Translations under genes and position numbers: made by a program
Shown here: in pieces, positions 26,377 through 35,683 of the stretch
Position numbering within the stretch: the first letter of the stretch is position 1
Layout of the letters: every line of letters starts with the position of its first letter
Origin: Actinomycetota bacterium
Lineage (GTDB): Bacteria > Actinomycetota > Coriobacteriia > Anaerosomatales > JAUXNU01
Reading direction: 5' to 3'
DNA: 49,764 nucleotides
NCBI GenBank assembly: GCA_030682655.1
Contig: JAUXNU010000137.1
Span: forward strand, 1 to 49,764
The notes under the pieces: model-generated
The model's input: only the letters and a program-made list of their open reading frames with translations
The model's database searches: none
What the model was told of the DNA's origin: nothing

Positions 26377-26950
26377 CCCGGTCGACATACGGCTGCCCGC
26401 CTCGCGAAAGCAGCTCGCATCGCTTGCTGCCGGTGATACGGTGGCGCTCAGCGGACCGGTGTTCACGGCCCGCGACACGACCCACGCGCGGCTGGTCGCC
26501 GAGCTTGAGGCCGAAGAGCGACTTCCGTATGGCCTGGCGGGTCAGACGCTGCTGTACGCGGGGCCGACACCCGCGGCGGCCGGACGTGCGGTGGGCTCGG
26601 TCGGGCCGACGACTGCCAGGCGTATGGATTCGTACACACCGGCTCTTCTGGAAGCGGGTATCGTCGCGATGATCGGCAAGGGCGCTCGCGGCGCCGCCGT
26701 CATCGAGGCGTGCGCGCGTCTTGGGGCGGTCTACTTCGCAGCGGTGGGCGGTGCGGCCGCGCTGCTTGCGACCCACGTCCGTGCTGCGGAGATCGTCGCC
26801 TATCCTGAACTCGGCACAGAGGCGCTGATGCGCCTGGAGCTCGACAAGTTCCCTGTCTTCGTGGCGATCGACACGGCCGGCCACGATCTCTACTCAGAGG
26901 CGCCCGAGGACTGGCGTGGGCGCGCCGGAGCCGGAGTTGGTGAGCGATGA
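26369..26950 (+). CDS. Fumarate hydratase class I, beta subunit
   Basis: ATG 26369 sits 7 nt after AGGAG, better than ATG 26363. The 193-residue product matches the beta half of class I fumarase (TtdB type). Matching segments are LAAGDTVALSGPVFTARDTTHARL, GPTTARRMDSYTPALLEAG and MIGKGARGAAVIEAC. It pairs with the alpha subunit at 24060 to hydrate fumarate to malate. It overlaps the transporter upstream by 8 bases and tmk downstream by 4 bases. The GPTTARRMD motif carries residues that bind the dicarboxylate in the family. Confidence 0.9.
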   Translation: MRDPVDIRLPASRKQLASLAAGDTVALSGPVFTARDTTHARLVAELEAEERLPYGLAGQTLLYAGPTPAAAGRAVGSVGPTTARRMDSYTPALLEAGIVAMIGKGARGAAVIEACARLGAVYFAAVGGAAALLATHVRAAEIVAYPELGTEALMRLELDKFPVFVAIDTAGHDLYSEAPEDWRGRAGAGVGER

Positions 26951-27603
26951 CCGCCAGGGGAGTTCTCATCACACTCGAAGGCGGCGAGGGCTGCGGCAAG
27001 TCCACGCAACTCAGGTTGCTCTCAGACAGGCTGCGGGCGGCGGGATTCACCGTCACCATCGTTCGTGAACCCGGCGGTACCGCCGTGGGAGAGGCCGTGC
27101 GATCGATACTGCTGGATCGGGATCATGAAGGACTGGACTACCTTGCCGAACTTCTGCTGTACGAGGCCAGTCGTGCTCAGCTCGTCGCGCAGGTCATTCG
27201 ACCGGCGCTGGCCTCGGCCGGTATCGTCATATGCGACCGCTTCGCTGATTCCTCCACCGCCTATCAGGGCTACGGTCGAGATCTTCCGCTCGATGAGGTG
27301 CGGGCACTCAACAGGGCAGCCACAGGAGGTCTGGTGCCGGACCTGACGATCGTGCTCGACGTCCCGCCCGAGGTCGGCCTGGCGCGAGCGTCGAGGGAGT
27401 CACAGCCCGATCGACTCGAGGCGGAGTCGGTGGCTTTCCACGAGCGTGTTCGCGAGGGCTTCCTCGAGATCGCCGCCGCAGAACCGGAGCGGACGGTTGT
27501 CGTGGACGCGAGCGGTTCCGTCGCCGATGTCGCAGCGCTCGTATCGAAGGCGGTTCGCTCCATACCCGTCATCGGAGTGGTCTTCGGAGGTACGGACGAA
27601 TGA
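26947..27603 (+). CDS. tmk: Thymidylate kinase
   Basis: The 218-residue P-loop kinase phosphorylates dTMP to dTDP. Motifs are GGEGCGKSTQLRLL (Walker A), REPGGTAVGE with the dTMP-binding DRX region, and DRFADSSTAYQGYGR. It begins in an ATGA overlap with fumarase beta and ends in another ATGA overlap with holB. The tmk-holB-ricT order is common in Gram-positive bacteria. Confidence 0.95.
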   Translation: MTARGVLITLEGGEGCGKSTQLRLLSDRLRAAGFTVTIVREPGGTAVGEAVRSILLDRDHEGLDYLAELLLYEASRAQLVAQVIRPALASAGIVICDRFADSSTAYQGYGRDLPLDEVRALNRAATGGLVPDLTIVLDVPPEVGLARASRESQPDRLEAESVAFHERVREGFLEIAAAEPERTVVVDASGSVADVAALVSKAVRSIPVIGVVFGGTDE

Positions 27604-28727
27604 GTCGCCCTTGCGTCTGGGACGACATCATCGGCCAGCAGAGGGTCGTCGAGCACCTGAGGACCACGGTGACCACGGAAGCCGTCGGTCATGCCTACCT
27701 GTTCGTCGGAGCTCCGGGAGCCGGGAAGAAGACAGCGGCGAAGGCGTTCGCATGCGCGCTCTACTGCCACGACGACGGATGCGGTGCCTGCTCGACGTGT
27801 TTTCGCATCAAGAAGGGCTTCCACCCCGACGTCCACATCATCGGTCCGGAGGGTGCGGCCACCTACATGGTCCCCCAGATCCGGCAGGTGATCCACGATG
27901 TCGGTCTGAGGCCCGTCGACGGCGACCGCAAGATCTACATCATCGAATCGGCGGACACGTTCAACGACTCTTCGGCCAACGCGTTCCTCAAGACTCTCGA
28001 GGAGCCGCCGGACGACGTGGTGATCGTGCTGCTTGCGCCCTCTTTCGACTCGGTGCTGCCTACGATCGCGTCCCGCTGCCAGATCGTGCGTTTCCGCCGC
28101 ATTCCACCTCAGACCGCCGAGCGCCTGCTTGTCGAACGGACCGGCGCGCAGCCCACCGAAGCGCGCGCCGCTCTCGCCGCGACCGGCGGCGTTCTGTCCC
28201 GCGCCAAGGAGTTCCTCGCGTCGCCCTCTCGCCGGGAGGCGAGGACCGCGATGTTGCGGGTGCTGAAGGACCTTCCCGTGATGGACGGCCACGACGTGCT
28301 GCGCAGCGCTCGCGAACTGCTTGCCGCCGTCAAGGCGCCGCTTGAGGAACTCAAGGAGATCCACTCTGCCGAGGCGCGCGAGCGCCAGGAGTTCCTCGGC
28401 ACGTCGCCTGGAAAGGCGCTGGCCGACCGGCAGAAGCGGGAACTGACCGCGCGCGAGAGGGAGGGCGTTCACGAGGTTCTGAGTATCGCGGAGAGTTGGC
28501 TGAGGGATTGCTTGGTCATGTCACAGGGCGTGGGTGAGTTCGTGTCGAATGACGACGCTTCCGACGCCATGGAGGAGGTGGCTGCGATCATCACTCCTGC
28601 GGCTGTGAGCAAGGCGATAGCGGCTGTGAGGGAGACTCGGCGGCGCATCTCGTATAATGTGAGTCCCCAGCTGGCCGTCGAGGCCATGCTCTTCGATATC
28701 CAGGAGGTTCTTACGTGCCCACGGTAG
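27600..28727 (+). CDS. holB: DNA polymerase III delta-prime subunit
   Basis: The 375-residue AAA+ clamp-loader protein has the P-loop-like GAPGAGKKT near residue 41 and a zinc module with cysteines at CGACSTC plus an upstream cysteine. It also has sensor segments FLKTLEEPPDD and IASRCQIVRFR (SRC motif). It loads the sliding clamp with the tau/gamma and delta subunits. It overlaps tmk by 4 bases and ricT by 13 bases. The C-terminal third is divergent, as usual. Confidence 0.92.
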   Translation: MSRPCVWDDIIGQQRVVEHLRTTVTTEAVGHAYLFVGAPGAGKKTAAKAFACALYCHDDGCGACSTCFRIKKGFHPDVHIIGPEGAATYMVPQIRQVIHDVGLRPVDGDRKIYIIESADTFNDSSANAFLKTLEEPPDDVVIVLLAPSFDSVLPTIASRCQIVRFRRIPPQTAERLLVERTGAQPTEARAALAATGGVLSRAKEFLASPSRREARTAMLRVLKDLPVMDGHDVLRSARELLAAVKAPLEELKEIHSAEARERQEFLGTSPGKALADRQKRELTAREREGVHEVLSIAESWLRDCLVMSQGVGEFVSNDDASDAMEEVAAIITPAAVSKAIAAVRETRRRISYNVSPQLAVEAMLFDIQEVLTCPR

Positions 28728-29863
28728 TGGGAGTCAAATTGCGTCTCGCGACGAAGGTGCTCTACTTCGATCCTGCAGGCACAACCCCAGATACTTCCGA
28801 CCACGTTGTGGTCGAGACAGAGCGAGGTACGGAGATAGGTCAGGTCGTTGAGGCGCCGCACGAGGTCGCCAGCGCCGACCTTCCCGCTGCGCTCAAGCCC
28901 GTCGTGCGCGTTGCCGACGAGGCTGACCTGGCGACCGCAGCCGAGCTGCGCGAGCGCGAAGACGAGGCGATGCCCATCTTCCGCGAACTTATCGCCAAGC
29001 ACGGTCTCGACATGAAGCCGATCGACGTCGAGTACCTCTTCGACGGTGCCAAGGTCATCTTCTACTTCTCTGCCGAGGAGCGCGTCGACTTCCGCGAGCT
29101 TGTCCGTGAGATGGCTGGCCGCGTGAAGGCGCGAGTGGACATGCGACAGGTCGGAGTGCGCGACGAGGCCCGCATGGTCGGGGGCCTAGGGCACTGCGGA
29201 CAGATGCTGTGCTGCGTCAGGTTCCCCGGCGAGTTTCAGCCGGTGTCGATCCGTATGGCCAAGGAGCAGGACCTCCCGCTGAATCCCTTGAAAATCAGCG
29301 GCCTGTGTGGAAGACTCATGTGCTGTCTTCGCTATGAGTACGACGCCTACAAGGACTACAAGTCCCGGGCACCCAAGCGCGGAGCGATTATCGAGACCCC
29401 CATCGGAGCTGGCAAGGTCGTTGATCTCAACACCCCTCGCGAGACCGTGACGATGCGGACGCAGGAAGGCACGACGCTGACGGTTCCGCTTTCGGCGATG
29501 GAGTGCGGCTCGGGCAAGGGTTGTCCATGCGTCGTTCGCCAGGAAGCGCTCGAAGCGGCGGGTGTCGCTCTGCCGGCCTCGATCGCGGCTCCGGCACAAC
29601 GCGAGACTGCCGAGGAGAAGCCGGCCCGAGATCGCGGCAGGGGACGGCAGTCGGATCGGCCTGGCAGGCGGCCGGAGAAGTCCGGCCAGAAGGCGGCCCC
29701 CAAGCCGGTGGACAAGCCGACCGAGGGCAAGAGCGAGCGCAAGACCGAGGGAAGGACCCAGCCAAAGGGCGAAAGCGAAGGGGCGGCACAGCCGAAACCC
29801 GCAGCCCGGAGGCGGAGGCGTCGCCGCAAGCCATCCGGCGGCGAGGCCACACAGGACGGCTAG
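28715..29863 (+). CDS. ricT: PSP1-domain protein RicT (YaaT)
   Basis: The start is GTG 28715, preceded by CAGGAGGT at 28701-28708. The 382-residue protein has the PSP1 domain with LGHCGQMLCCVRF and GLCGRLMCCLRYEYD. These are the conserved cysteines that bind 4Fe-4S clusters in the RicAFT complex, which promotes RNA maturation in Bacillus. The C-terminal 110 residues are a long basic, low-complexity tail (KPARDRGRGRQSD and lysine/proline repeats) not found in the Bacillus protein. That tail could contact RNA (inference). Confidence 0.92.
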   Translation: MPTVVGVKLRLATKVLYFDPAGTTPDTSDHVVVETERGTEIGQVVEAPHEVASADLPAALKPVVRVADEADLATAAELREREDEAMPIFRELIAKHGLDMKPIDVEYLFDGAKVIFYFSAEERVDFRELVREMAGRVKARVDMRQVGVRDEARMVGGLGHCGQMLCCVRFPGEFQPVSIRMAKEQDLPLNPLKISGLCGRLMCCLRYEYDAYKDYKSRAPKRGAIIETPIGAGKVVDLNTPRETVTMRTQEGTTLTVPLSAMECGSGKGCPCVVRQEALEAAGVALPASIAAPAQRETAEEKPARDRGRGRQSDRPGRRPEKSGQKAAPKPVDKPTEGKSERKTEGRTQPKGESEGAAQPKPAARRRRRRRKPSGGEATQDG

Positions 29864-29874
29864 AACGATAGTGC

Positions 29875-29950
29875 GCCGACGTAGCTCAGCTGGTAGAGCA
29901 ACGCACTCGTAATGCGTAGGTCAGGGGTTCGAGTCCCCTCGTCGGCTCCA
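29875..29950 (+). tRNA. tRNA-Thr (anticodon CGT)
   Basis: A complete cloverleaf: acceptor GCCGACG/CGTCGGC, D-arm GCTC/GAGC, anticodon stem ACGCA/TGCGT with loop CTCGTAA (anticodon CGT), T-arm AGGGG/CCCCT with loop TTCGAGT, discriminator T and encoded CCA. A recombinase fragment points toward its 3-prime end. Confidence 0.96.
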
Positions 29951-29991
29951 GGTAGTTCACCTGCGGAAACACACCGTTTCGGCAGATACAA

Positions 29992-30022
29992 GAGGCCCGC
30001 AGGATTCACGTCTGCGGGCCTC
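29992..30022 (+). terminator. 11-bp perfect hairpin after tRNA-Thr
   Basis: Arms 29992-30002 and 30012-30022 form a perfect GC-rich stem with a 9-nt loop, 41 bp after the tRNA. Confidence 0.7.
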
Positions 30023-30041
30023 ATGCGTACTATCCGTGCGC

Positions 30042-30310
30042 CTATTTTGCCGCACGGGCCTCATTCCGGGCCTCTCCGAGCGCTTCCACGGCCTTTCGTT
30101 TCCGAGTGTCGAAGGCGTGGGCGTAGGTCTTGAGCAGAACGTCCGGGGAGTGCCCTGTCATGGCCGCGATCGTCACGGCGTCGAATCCGAAAGCGATCAT
30201 CTGCGATACCCAGGAGTGCCTCAGAACGTGCGGCGCGATGTGTCCGAGCGTGTTCCGCTCCGCGACGGTCCTGAAAGCGACCGAGAACGCCTCAGGAGTG
30301 ATGAGAGGTT
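30042..30310 (-). pseudogene. Tyrosine recombinase (integrase), C-terminal fragment
   Basis: The reverse frame encodes HVLRHSWVSQM and GHSPDVLLKTYAH. These are the HxxR, H and catalytic Tyr boxes of phage-type tyrosine recombinases, ending in ARNEARAAK. Only about 90 C-terminal residues remain. Upstream of about 30310 the frame runs antisense into an IS1595 fragment, so the N-terminal two thirds are gone. It points at tRNA-Thr, the usual layout for an integrated element whose attachment site is a tRNA 3-prime end. It is not an integron integrase by sequence. Confidence 0.8.
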
Positions 30311-30322
30311 TACCACCACAAG

Positions 30323-30465
30323 ATGAAGATCGTGTCACTTGTGGAGCGCGACGGAGGGCGCCGCTCGTTCCATGTTGACAAGGTGAATCCTGCAACCATC
30401 ACGCCCATCCGGTGCAACAACATCCTGGCTGAGTCACGAGTCCATACTGACGAGTCCTCGATCTA
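30323..30465 (+). pseudogene. IS1595-family transposase fragment
   Basis: The frame from ATG 30323 reads MKIVSLVERDGGRRSFHV then ATITPI...TDESSIYW, which matches an internal stretch of IS1595/ISXO2-type DDE transposases. Both ends are missing. It is joined in frame to an unrelated DUF4062 fragment. The element itself is dead. Confidence 0.7.
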
Positions 30466-30474
30466 CTGGCGGAT

Positions 30475-30612
30475 ACGGGTGGACGAGAGGTACTATCTCT
30501 TCATCAGTTCAACGTATGCCGACTCGGAGGCAGAGCTTCGTGCCGTGATTTAGGCAGTCATCGAACTGGACTGCATCCCGGTTGACATGGAGCTGCCTCC
30601 TGCAGCGGAGCC
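30475..30612 (+). pseudogene. DUF4062 domain fragment with internal stop
   Basis: The translation DERYYLFISSTYADSEAEL, stop, AVIELDCIPVDMELPPAA matches the opening of DUF4062 (FISSTYxDL...ELxCIPxGMExFPAA), a domain found in defence-associated and STAND proteins. A TAG at 30551 interrupts it, and the rest is absent before the next gene. This points to a former defence-type gene at this junction. Confidence 0.65.
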
Positions 30613-30651
30613 TGGGGTTGACGTTGCCGCCATCAGAGGGAGGAGCAATCC

Positions 30652-33600
30652 ATGAGGATTCGAAACGGACTCCGCAGGCGTGCCGCCCTAACCTCCGTGG
30701 TGATGTTCTGCGTCGCACCGTTGCTGCTCTCCGGCGTAGCCAGCTCGGCTGCGCTCGACCCGGCCTCCTCGACCCTGCTGGGAACCACGACGCGCGTCTC
30801 TGTGGCCTCGGGTGGTGAACCGGCAAACAACGTGGCGATGCTCTGCTCCATCTCTCACAACGGACGATACGTAGCATTTGCTTCGAATGCTTCCAATCTA
30901 GTCCCCGGCGACACGAACGGGACGTGGGACATCTTCGTCCGCGATTCCCTGATGGACGTCACCAACCGCGTCTCCGTGGCCACGGGCGGTGCTCAGGCAG
31001 ACTACATGAGCTGGGACAACGCCATCTCCGCCGACGGCCGCCATGTTGCGTTCACCTCACATGCGAGCAACCTTGTCCCCGGGGACACCAACGATGTCCT
31101 AGATGTGTTCATGCGTGATATGCGATCCGGTGAGACCACCCGCGTCTCGACAGCCTCCGACGGCACCCAAGGGAACTATGCTTCAGGAAGCGCCGGGGGG
31201 TTCAACGGTGAGGTCGCGATCAGCGCCGACGGCCGCTATGTCGCGTTCTCCTCTCAGGCCTCCAACCTCGTTTCGGACGACACCAACAGTGCCGAAGACG
31301 TCTTCGTGCGAGACACGCTTGCGGGCCAGACCCGCCGCGTCTCAGTGGCGTCGGATGGAGCTGAAGGAAACGCTCAGTCGGGCAACCGCGTCGGCCTCGC
31401 CATCTCCGCCGATGGCCGCTACGTCGCCTTCGCGAGCGGCGCCACCAACCTCGTCCCGGGCGGCACGACGAGGTACAGTGTCTTCGTCCATGACACCGTG
31501 GGCGGTGTGACAAGGGTGGTCGGACCGCTGATCGGACCGCCGGACGGTTACGGTTCTGCTACTGCTGGTCTGGCCATCTCCGATGATGGACGCTACGTGG
31601 CATTCGCATCTACTGTTTCCGACCTCGTCGTCGGCGACACGAACAACGCCCAGGATGTCTTCGTCCGCGACATGCAGGCCGGCGCCACCACTTGCGTCTC
31701 GGTGGACTCCGATGGCCATCCTGGAGGCGCACCCTCCGGCTACTACACCGGCATCGGCATCTCCGCCGATGGCCGCTACGCTACCTTCGCGAGCTACGCA
31801 TCGAATCTCGTACCCGACGATACAAACCACGAGATGGACATCTTCGTCCGCGATACGGGGACCGCTACGACCACTCGTGTGTCGGTAGCATCCGACGGTA
31901 CACAGGCCAACTACTGGTCTGGTGGGGGAGACGCTGTGTACTGGATCACGGGTGGCCCTGATATTTCGGCCGACGGCCGCTCTGTGGCGTTTCTGAGCAG
32001 AGCCTCCAATCTCATCCCCGGCGGCACGAGCGGCATCCAGGCCATCTTCGTCAACGAGGGCGTACGAGACGGTGACTTCTTGCTTTCAGAGGAGTCGTCG
32101 ACCACGACGAGCACCGTCGCCACGCTCCGTTCAAGGACGGCGACAGCGGATGCTCTGGCCGCCAGCGGCGACCTCACCGGCACCGTCGAATTCGAGGGCC
32201 TGGAGCTCGTCACCGTCGAGACCGGTGCTTTCGCAGACAAGGGATTCGTGAGCGCCCGATGGCGCGCCACTCTAGAGGGCGTTGAGTACACGGGGGAGTG
32301 GTCGGCACTCGTTTCGTATGAGGAGGGCGCGAGGAAGTACCGCTTGCGAGGGATGTTCGACGGCGATCTGCGGGGCACGGTTGACGGGTATCTTGCAGAG
32401 ACGACGTCAACCACCGGCGTATTCGACCGATACACAGCGACGTGGCGGCTCACGAGCGGCGGCGCCCTCCTCGTCTCGGCAGCCATCGGCGTCGAGGGCA
32501 GCTTGTCGTATGACGGACCTGCGACTGACTATCCATCGACCGAACTCGACATTGAGCAGATCGCCATGCGCGGCTCGGTCTACGGATCCAACGGCGGGCC
32601 GCTCGGCGCCACGCTCACAACTGCCCGAATCACGGACCCGGCCAGTCCGTTCACCGGCAAAGGCTTCACCATCATGTCGTACGTCTGGGGCGGAGGTTCC
32701 GGCCAAGGGTGGGCAACCGTCCGTCCAGATTCCCTATATGCTTCGACCGAGGCAAGGGGGATGCTCAGCGGACCGCTTGCGGGAAGCATCGAGGGACGCT
32801 TTGACGAAGGTACATTCCGGGGGACGACTCAGCGAATCGATGCGGGCCGTCCGCCTCAGCCGGAGCTTAGGGCGAGGATTATTGGGCCGGAGCGTGTCAG
32901 CCCCGGCCAGACGGTAGACTACGTCGTGGAGCTGCGCAACGACGGCTTGCTCCCGGCGAAGGACGTGAGCGTCGTCCTTCTGCCCTCCGGCTTGGGCGAT
33001 CATGTCTCGTCGACTGACGGCGGCGTCTACGATGGCGTGCTGCACTCGGTGCGATGGGATCTCATCGAGGTTCTGCCCCGCTCGACCGTTCGTTTCTACT
33101 ACCGCACGACGATCATCTGGGGTTTGCCGAACGACGCCCCACTCGGATTCAGCTCCGCGGCACTTACGCACGACGGGGCAGATGCGCTGCTCGCCCACCA
33201 CACAGCGCCTCTGAGCCGCGAGCAGATGAGCGCCGGAGAGCTGCTCTGGGGGGTTGCAGGGAATGTCGTCGGCGTTCCGTTTGTCGCTGTCAGCGAGTTG
33301 TTCGGGGTCAGCCAGCTGATGCCCGACGCCGTCTTCTACTACATCGCGAAGCGGCTCAACATGGCCATCTTGGAGGCCGACGAGACCAATCTCGACTCCC
33401 TCATCAGATATCGGGATGCAGTGCTGACGCTCTTGAATAGCTGCAGATACGATGCTAGCTACATTGCCGATCACTACCCCGCTGGCTCCACTCTCAGGAG
33501 CATCATCATTCAACTGAGGCAGGATAGCGGAGTCACGTCACTGAAGGCCGACACGTTCTCCCACGCCAATGCCGCCCGTGACCCCAACGCGATGTCGGTC

Positions 33601-35520
33601 ACTCCGACCAGCGCCATCCTGCCCGGGACCATGCTCGAGTACACGATCGACTACGAGAACGAGGGCGAAGGCACCGCCTACGGCGTCTACATCACCGACG
33701 TCCTCGACGAGGACCTGGACGATTCGACGCTGTCGATAGGCGGTGGGGGCACGTACGATGCACCGACTCGCACAATCACGTGGTTCATCGGCGAAGTCGG
33801 CCCCAGTGAGAAGGGCCAGCGCACGCTGAGCGTCAGCGTGGAAACAAGCTGCGTCTCGGGCGACGAGGTCATCAACTACGCGACCGTGCACTTCCCGAGC
33901 GTGCCGGAGGTGACTCCGACGAATCCGACCGTTTCCCGGGTCGAGACCACGCGTCCGACTACCCCGACGGTCGTCGATGATGGCTCATACACGGCGACAG
34001 AGACCGTTGTGCAGGCGACTTGGTCGGCCGCTGATCCCGAGTCGGGGATCGCGGAGTACCAGTACGCGATCGGCACGGCGCAATACCCCGCAGCTGGCTG
34101 GAATAGCGTGTCGGACTGGACTTCCGTTGGGACCGAGACCGTCGTTGCCGCGCAAGGGCTGTCTCTCGCAGATGCCGGCGTCTACTACGTTTCCGTCAAA
34201 GCGCGCAACGGCCTCGACATGTGGAGCGACGTCGGGGTCAGCGACGGCATAATCGTGGACGTCTCACCGCCGGTTCCGGCTTCTGACGCCACAGCTTCCT
34301 ACATGGGTGTCGCCACCGTCCACATCACCGCCACAGACACAGGTTCGGGCGTGGATTGGATTGAGTACGTGCTCGACTCGGCTGCCCCCGTCCGTATCGA
34401 CGGAGATGCTGCCTCCTTCACGGTCTCTTCGGCAGGAAAGCATACCGTGGCCTACCGGGCGGCGGACGCCGCGGGCAACGTTTCCGGCACCGTGTGCAAG
34501 ACCTTCACGGTCGCCACGACGGCTGAGGAAGCCGAGCGCGTTTCGAGCAAGACGCGCTACTCCACCGCGGTCGCCATAGCCCGCAAGGGTTTCGACACCG
34601 ACCCGACCACTCCCGGGACGCAGTGGGGAGGGGTGACACACGTCATAATCGCGTCGGGCGAGGACCGTGCGGCGGCCGACCCGCTTGCCGCCTCCGGTCT
34701 CGTCTGGGCATACGACGGCCCGCTGTTCCTCGTCTCTTCAAGAGATGTGCCGTCCGAGGTCGAGCAGGCCGTGGCCGAGATCAAGACCCAGGCGGGAGGC
34801 ACCGTCACCGTACACATCGTAGGCGGCCCCGTGTCCGTGCCCGAGGCGCGCTACACCGAGCTGTCCAAAGCCGTGGGAGGCGGGCTCGCCAAACACAGGC
34901 TGCTTTCCACTGGGGGAAGATACGACATGGCCGCAACGATCGCGCGTGAGATGCGGAAGGCCAACGGCGGGGTGGCTCCAGAGGTCGTGCTCATCGCGAA
35001 CGGGGCTGACCCGGCGAAGTTCTTCGACGCGCTCGCGCTCTCGCCGATAGCCGCGGCAAAGGGATATCCCATCCTGCTCGTCTCTGCAGGCTCGGTGCCT
35101 TCCGCCACGATGCGGGTGATCGACGAGTTCGACCCCGATCTCATCGTCATCGGCGGCGGGGTCAACACGGTGACCTCTCCCGTCCAGAAGGCGCTTGCCA
35201 AGAAGGCGCCTACCGAGCAGTGGTACGTCGGCTCTCGCTACACCACCGCCATCCGCATCGCCGACAAGGCTGTGGCGAAAGGCTGGCTAACCCGTACCAT
35301 GACGGGCATCGCGGCCAAGCTTCCTGATGCGCTTACCGGAGGCGGCGTGGTGGGACGCGAGGGCGGCGTGTTGCTCATCACCGATGGGGGGAAGCTCACG
35401 GGCGAGGTTGGCAGCTGGCTTTCGGCTCACAAGTCGGAGATTGCGCGATGCTACGTCTTCGGCGGGCCGAACTCGGTGACGCAGGGAGTGCTCGACGCCA
35501 TCGAGGGGAAGCTGGACTAG
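30652..35520 (+). CDS. Giant surface protein: beta-propeller, DUF11 and CWB2 repeats
   Basis: The 1,622-residue protein starts at ATG 30652 with GAGGGAGGAG at 30636-30645. A signal peptide (about 1-34, ending SSAALD) precedes about seven PD40/TolB-like repeats (ISADGRYVAFAS then NLVPGDTN then DIFVRD) up to about residue 465. A beta-rich middle follows. DUF11-type domains lie near 740-830 (VDYVVELRNDGLLPAKDV) and 985-1090 (LEYTIDYENEGEGTAYGV). Then come a fibronectin-like segment and an OmpL47-like segment (GSGVDWIEYVLD). The C-terminal 330 residues hold three cell-wall-binding-repeat-2 units (RYSTAVAIA, RYDMAATIA, RYTTAIRIA) that anchor proteins to Gram-positive wall polymer. Ligand and function are unknown. 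Confidence 0.9.
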   Translation: MRIRNGLRRRAALTSVVMFCVAPLLLSGVASSAALDPASSTLLGTTTRVSVASGGEPANNVAMLCSISHNGRYVAFASNASNLVPGDTNGTWDIFVRDSLMDVTNRVSVATGGAQADYMSWDNAISADGRHVAFTSHASNLVPGDTNDVLDVFMRDMRSGETTRVSTASDGTQGNYASGSAGGFNGEVAISADGRYVAFSSQASNLVSDDTNSAEDVFVRDTLAGQTRRVSVASDGAEGNAQSGNRVGLAISADGRYVAFASGATNLVPGGTTRYSVFVHDTVGGVTRVVGPLIGPPDGYGSATAGLAISDDGRYVAFASTVSDLVVGDTNNAQDVFVRDMQAGATTCVSVDSDGHPGGAPSGYYTGIGISADGRYATFASYASNLVPDDTNHEMDIFVRDTGTATTTRVSVASDGTQANYWSGGGDAVYWITGGPDISADGRSVAFLSRASNLIPGGTSGIQAIFVNEGVRDGDFLLSEESSTTTSTVATLRSRTATADALAASGDLTGTVEFEGLELVTVETGAFADKGFVSARWRATLEGVEYTGEWSALVSYEEGARKYRLRGMFDGDLRGTVDGYLAETTSTTGVFDRYTATWRLTSGGALLVSAAIGVEGSLSYDGPATDYPSTELDIEQIAMRGSVYGSNGGPLGATLTTARITDPASPFTGKGFTIMSYVWGGGSGQGWATVRPDSLYASTEARGMLSGPLAGSIEGRFDEGTFRGTTQRIDAGRPPQPELRARIIGPERVSPGQTVDYVVELRNDGLLPAKDVSVVLLPSGLGDHVSSTDGGVYDGVLHSVRWDLIEVLPRSTVRFYYRTTIIWGLPNDAPLGFSSAALTHDGADALLAHHTAPLSREQMSAGELLWGVAGNVVGVPFVAVSELFGVSQLMPDAVFYYIAKRLNMAILEADETNLDSLIRYRDAVLTLLNSCRYDASYIADHYPAGSTLRSIIIQLRQDSGVTSLKADTFSHANAARDPNAMSVTPTSAILPGTMLEYTIDYENEGEGTAYGVYITDVLDEDLDDSTLSIGGGGTYDAPTRTITWFIGEVGPSEKGQRTLSVSVETSCVSGDEVINYATVHFPSVPEVTPTNPTVSRVETTRPTTPTVVDDGSYTATETVVQATWSAADPESGIAEYQYAIGTAQYPAAGWNSVSDWTSVGTETVVAAQGLSLADAGVYYVSVKARNGLDMWSDVGVSDGIIVDVSPPVPASDATASYMGVATVHITATDTGSGVDWIEYVLDSAAPVRIDGDAASFTVSSAGKHTVAYRAADAAGNVSGTVCKTFTVATTAEEAERVSSKTRYSTAVAIARKGFDTDPTTPGTQWGGVTHVIIASGEDRAAADPLAASGLVWAYDGPLFLVSSRDVPSEVEQAVAEIKTQAGGTVTVHIVGGPVSVPEARYTELSKAVGGGLAKHRLLSTGGRYDMAATIAREMRKANGGVAPEVVLIANGADPAKFFDALALSPIAAAKGYPILLVSAGSVPSATMRVIDEFDPDLIVIGGGVNTVTSPVQKALAKKAPTEQWYVGSRYTTAIRIADKAVAKGWLTRTMTGIAAKLPDALTGGGVVGREGGVLLITDGGKLTGEVGSWLSAHKSEIARCYVFGGPNSVTQGVLDAIEGKLD

Positions 35521-35597
35521 TCCTGGCACTGCAACGGTGCGCATCTGCAAACAAGACTGCAAACATGCAGGACACAACGAAACGTGCCTTGACGGTG

Positions 35598-35671
35598 CCA
35601 GACGTGACGAAGCTTCAGAAGGCGCCGTGCTAGACGGTTCTAGACGTGTCTACACAACACCAGACGTGACG
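35598..35671. repeat. 12-bp direct repeats beside a tRNA-Ser scar
   Basis: CCAGACGTGACG occurs at 35598-35609 and 35660-35671, with related CTAGACG copies between them. The repeats lie just left of the truncated tRNA-Ser and look like recombinase arm-binding sites (inference). The stretch 35521-35683 holds no gene. Confidence 0.5.
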
Positions 35672-35683
35672 GAGGGACAAGAA

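Noticed and set aside
30042-30310. Possible integron integrase for the cassette array
   Set aside because: The remaining boxes look like phage-type integrases next to a tRNA; nothing specific to IntI is visible, and it lies about 5.5 kb from the first attC.
35598-35671. CRISPR array
   Set aside because: There are only two exact short repeats and irregular spacing; no cas gene or true repeat-spacer array occurs in the window.
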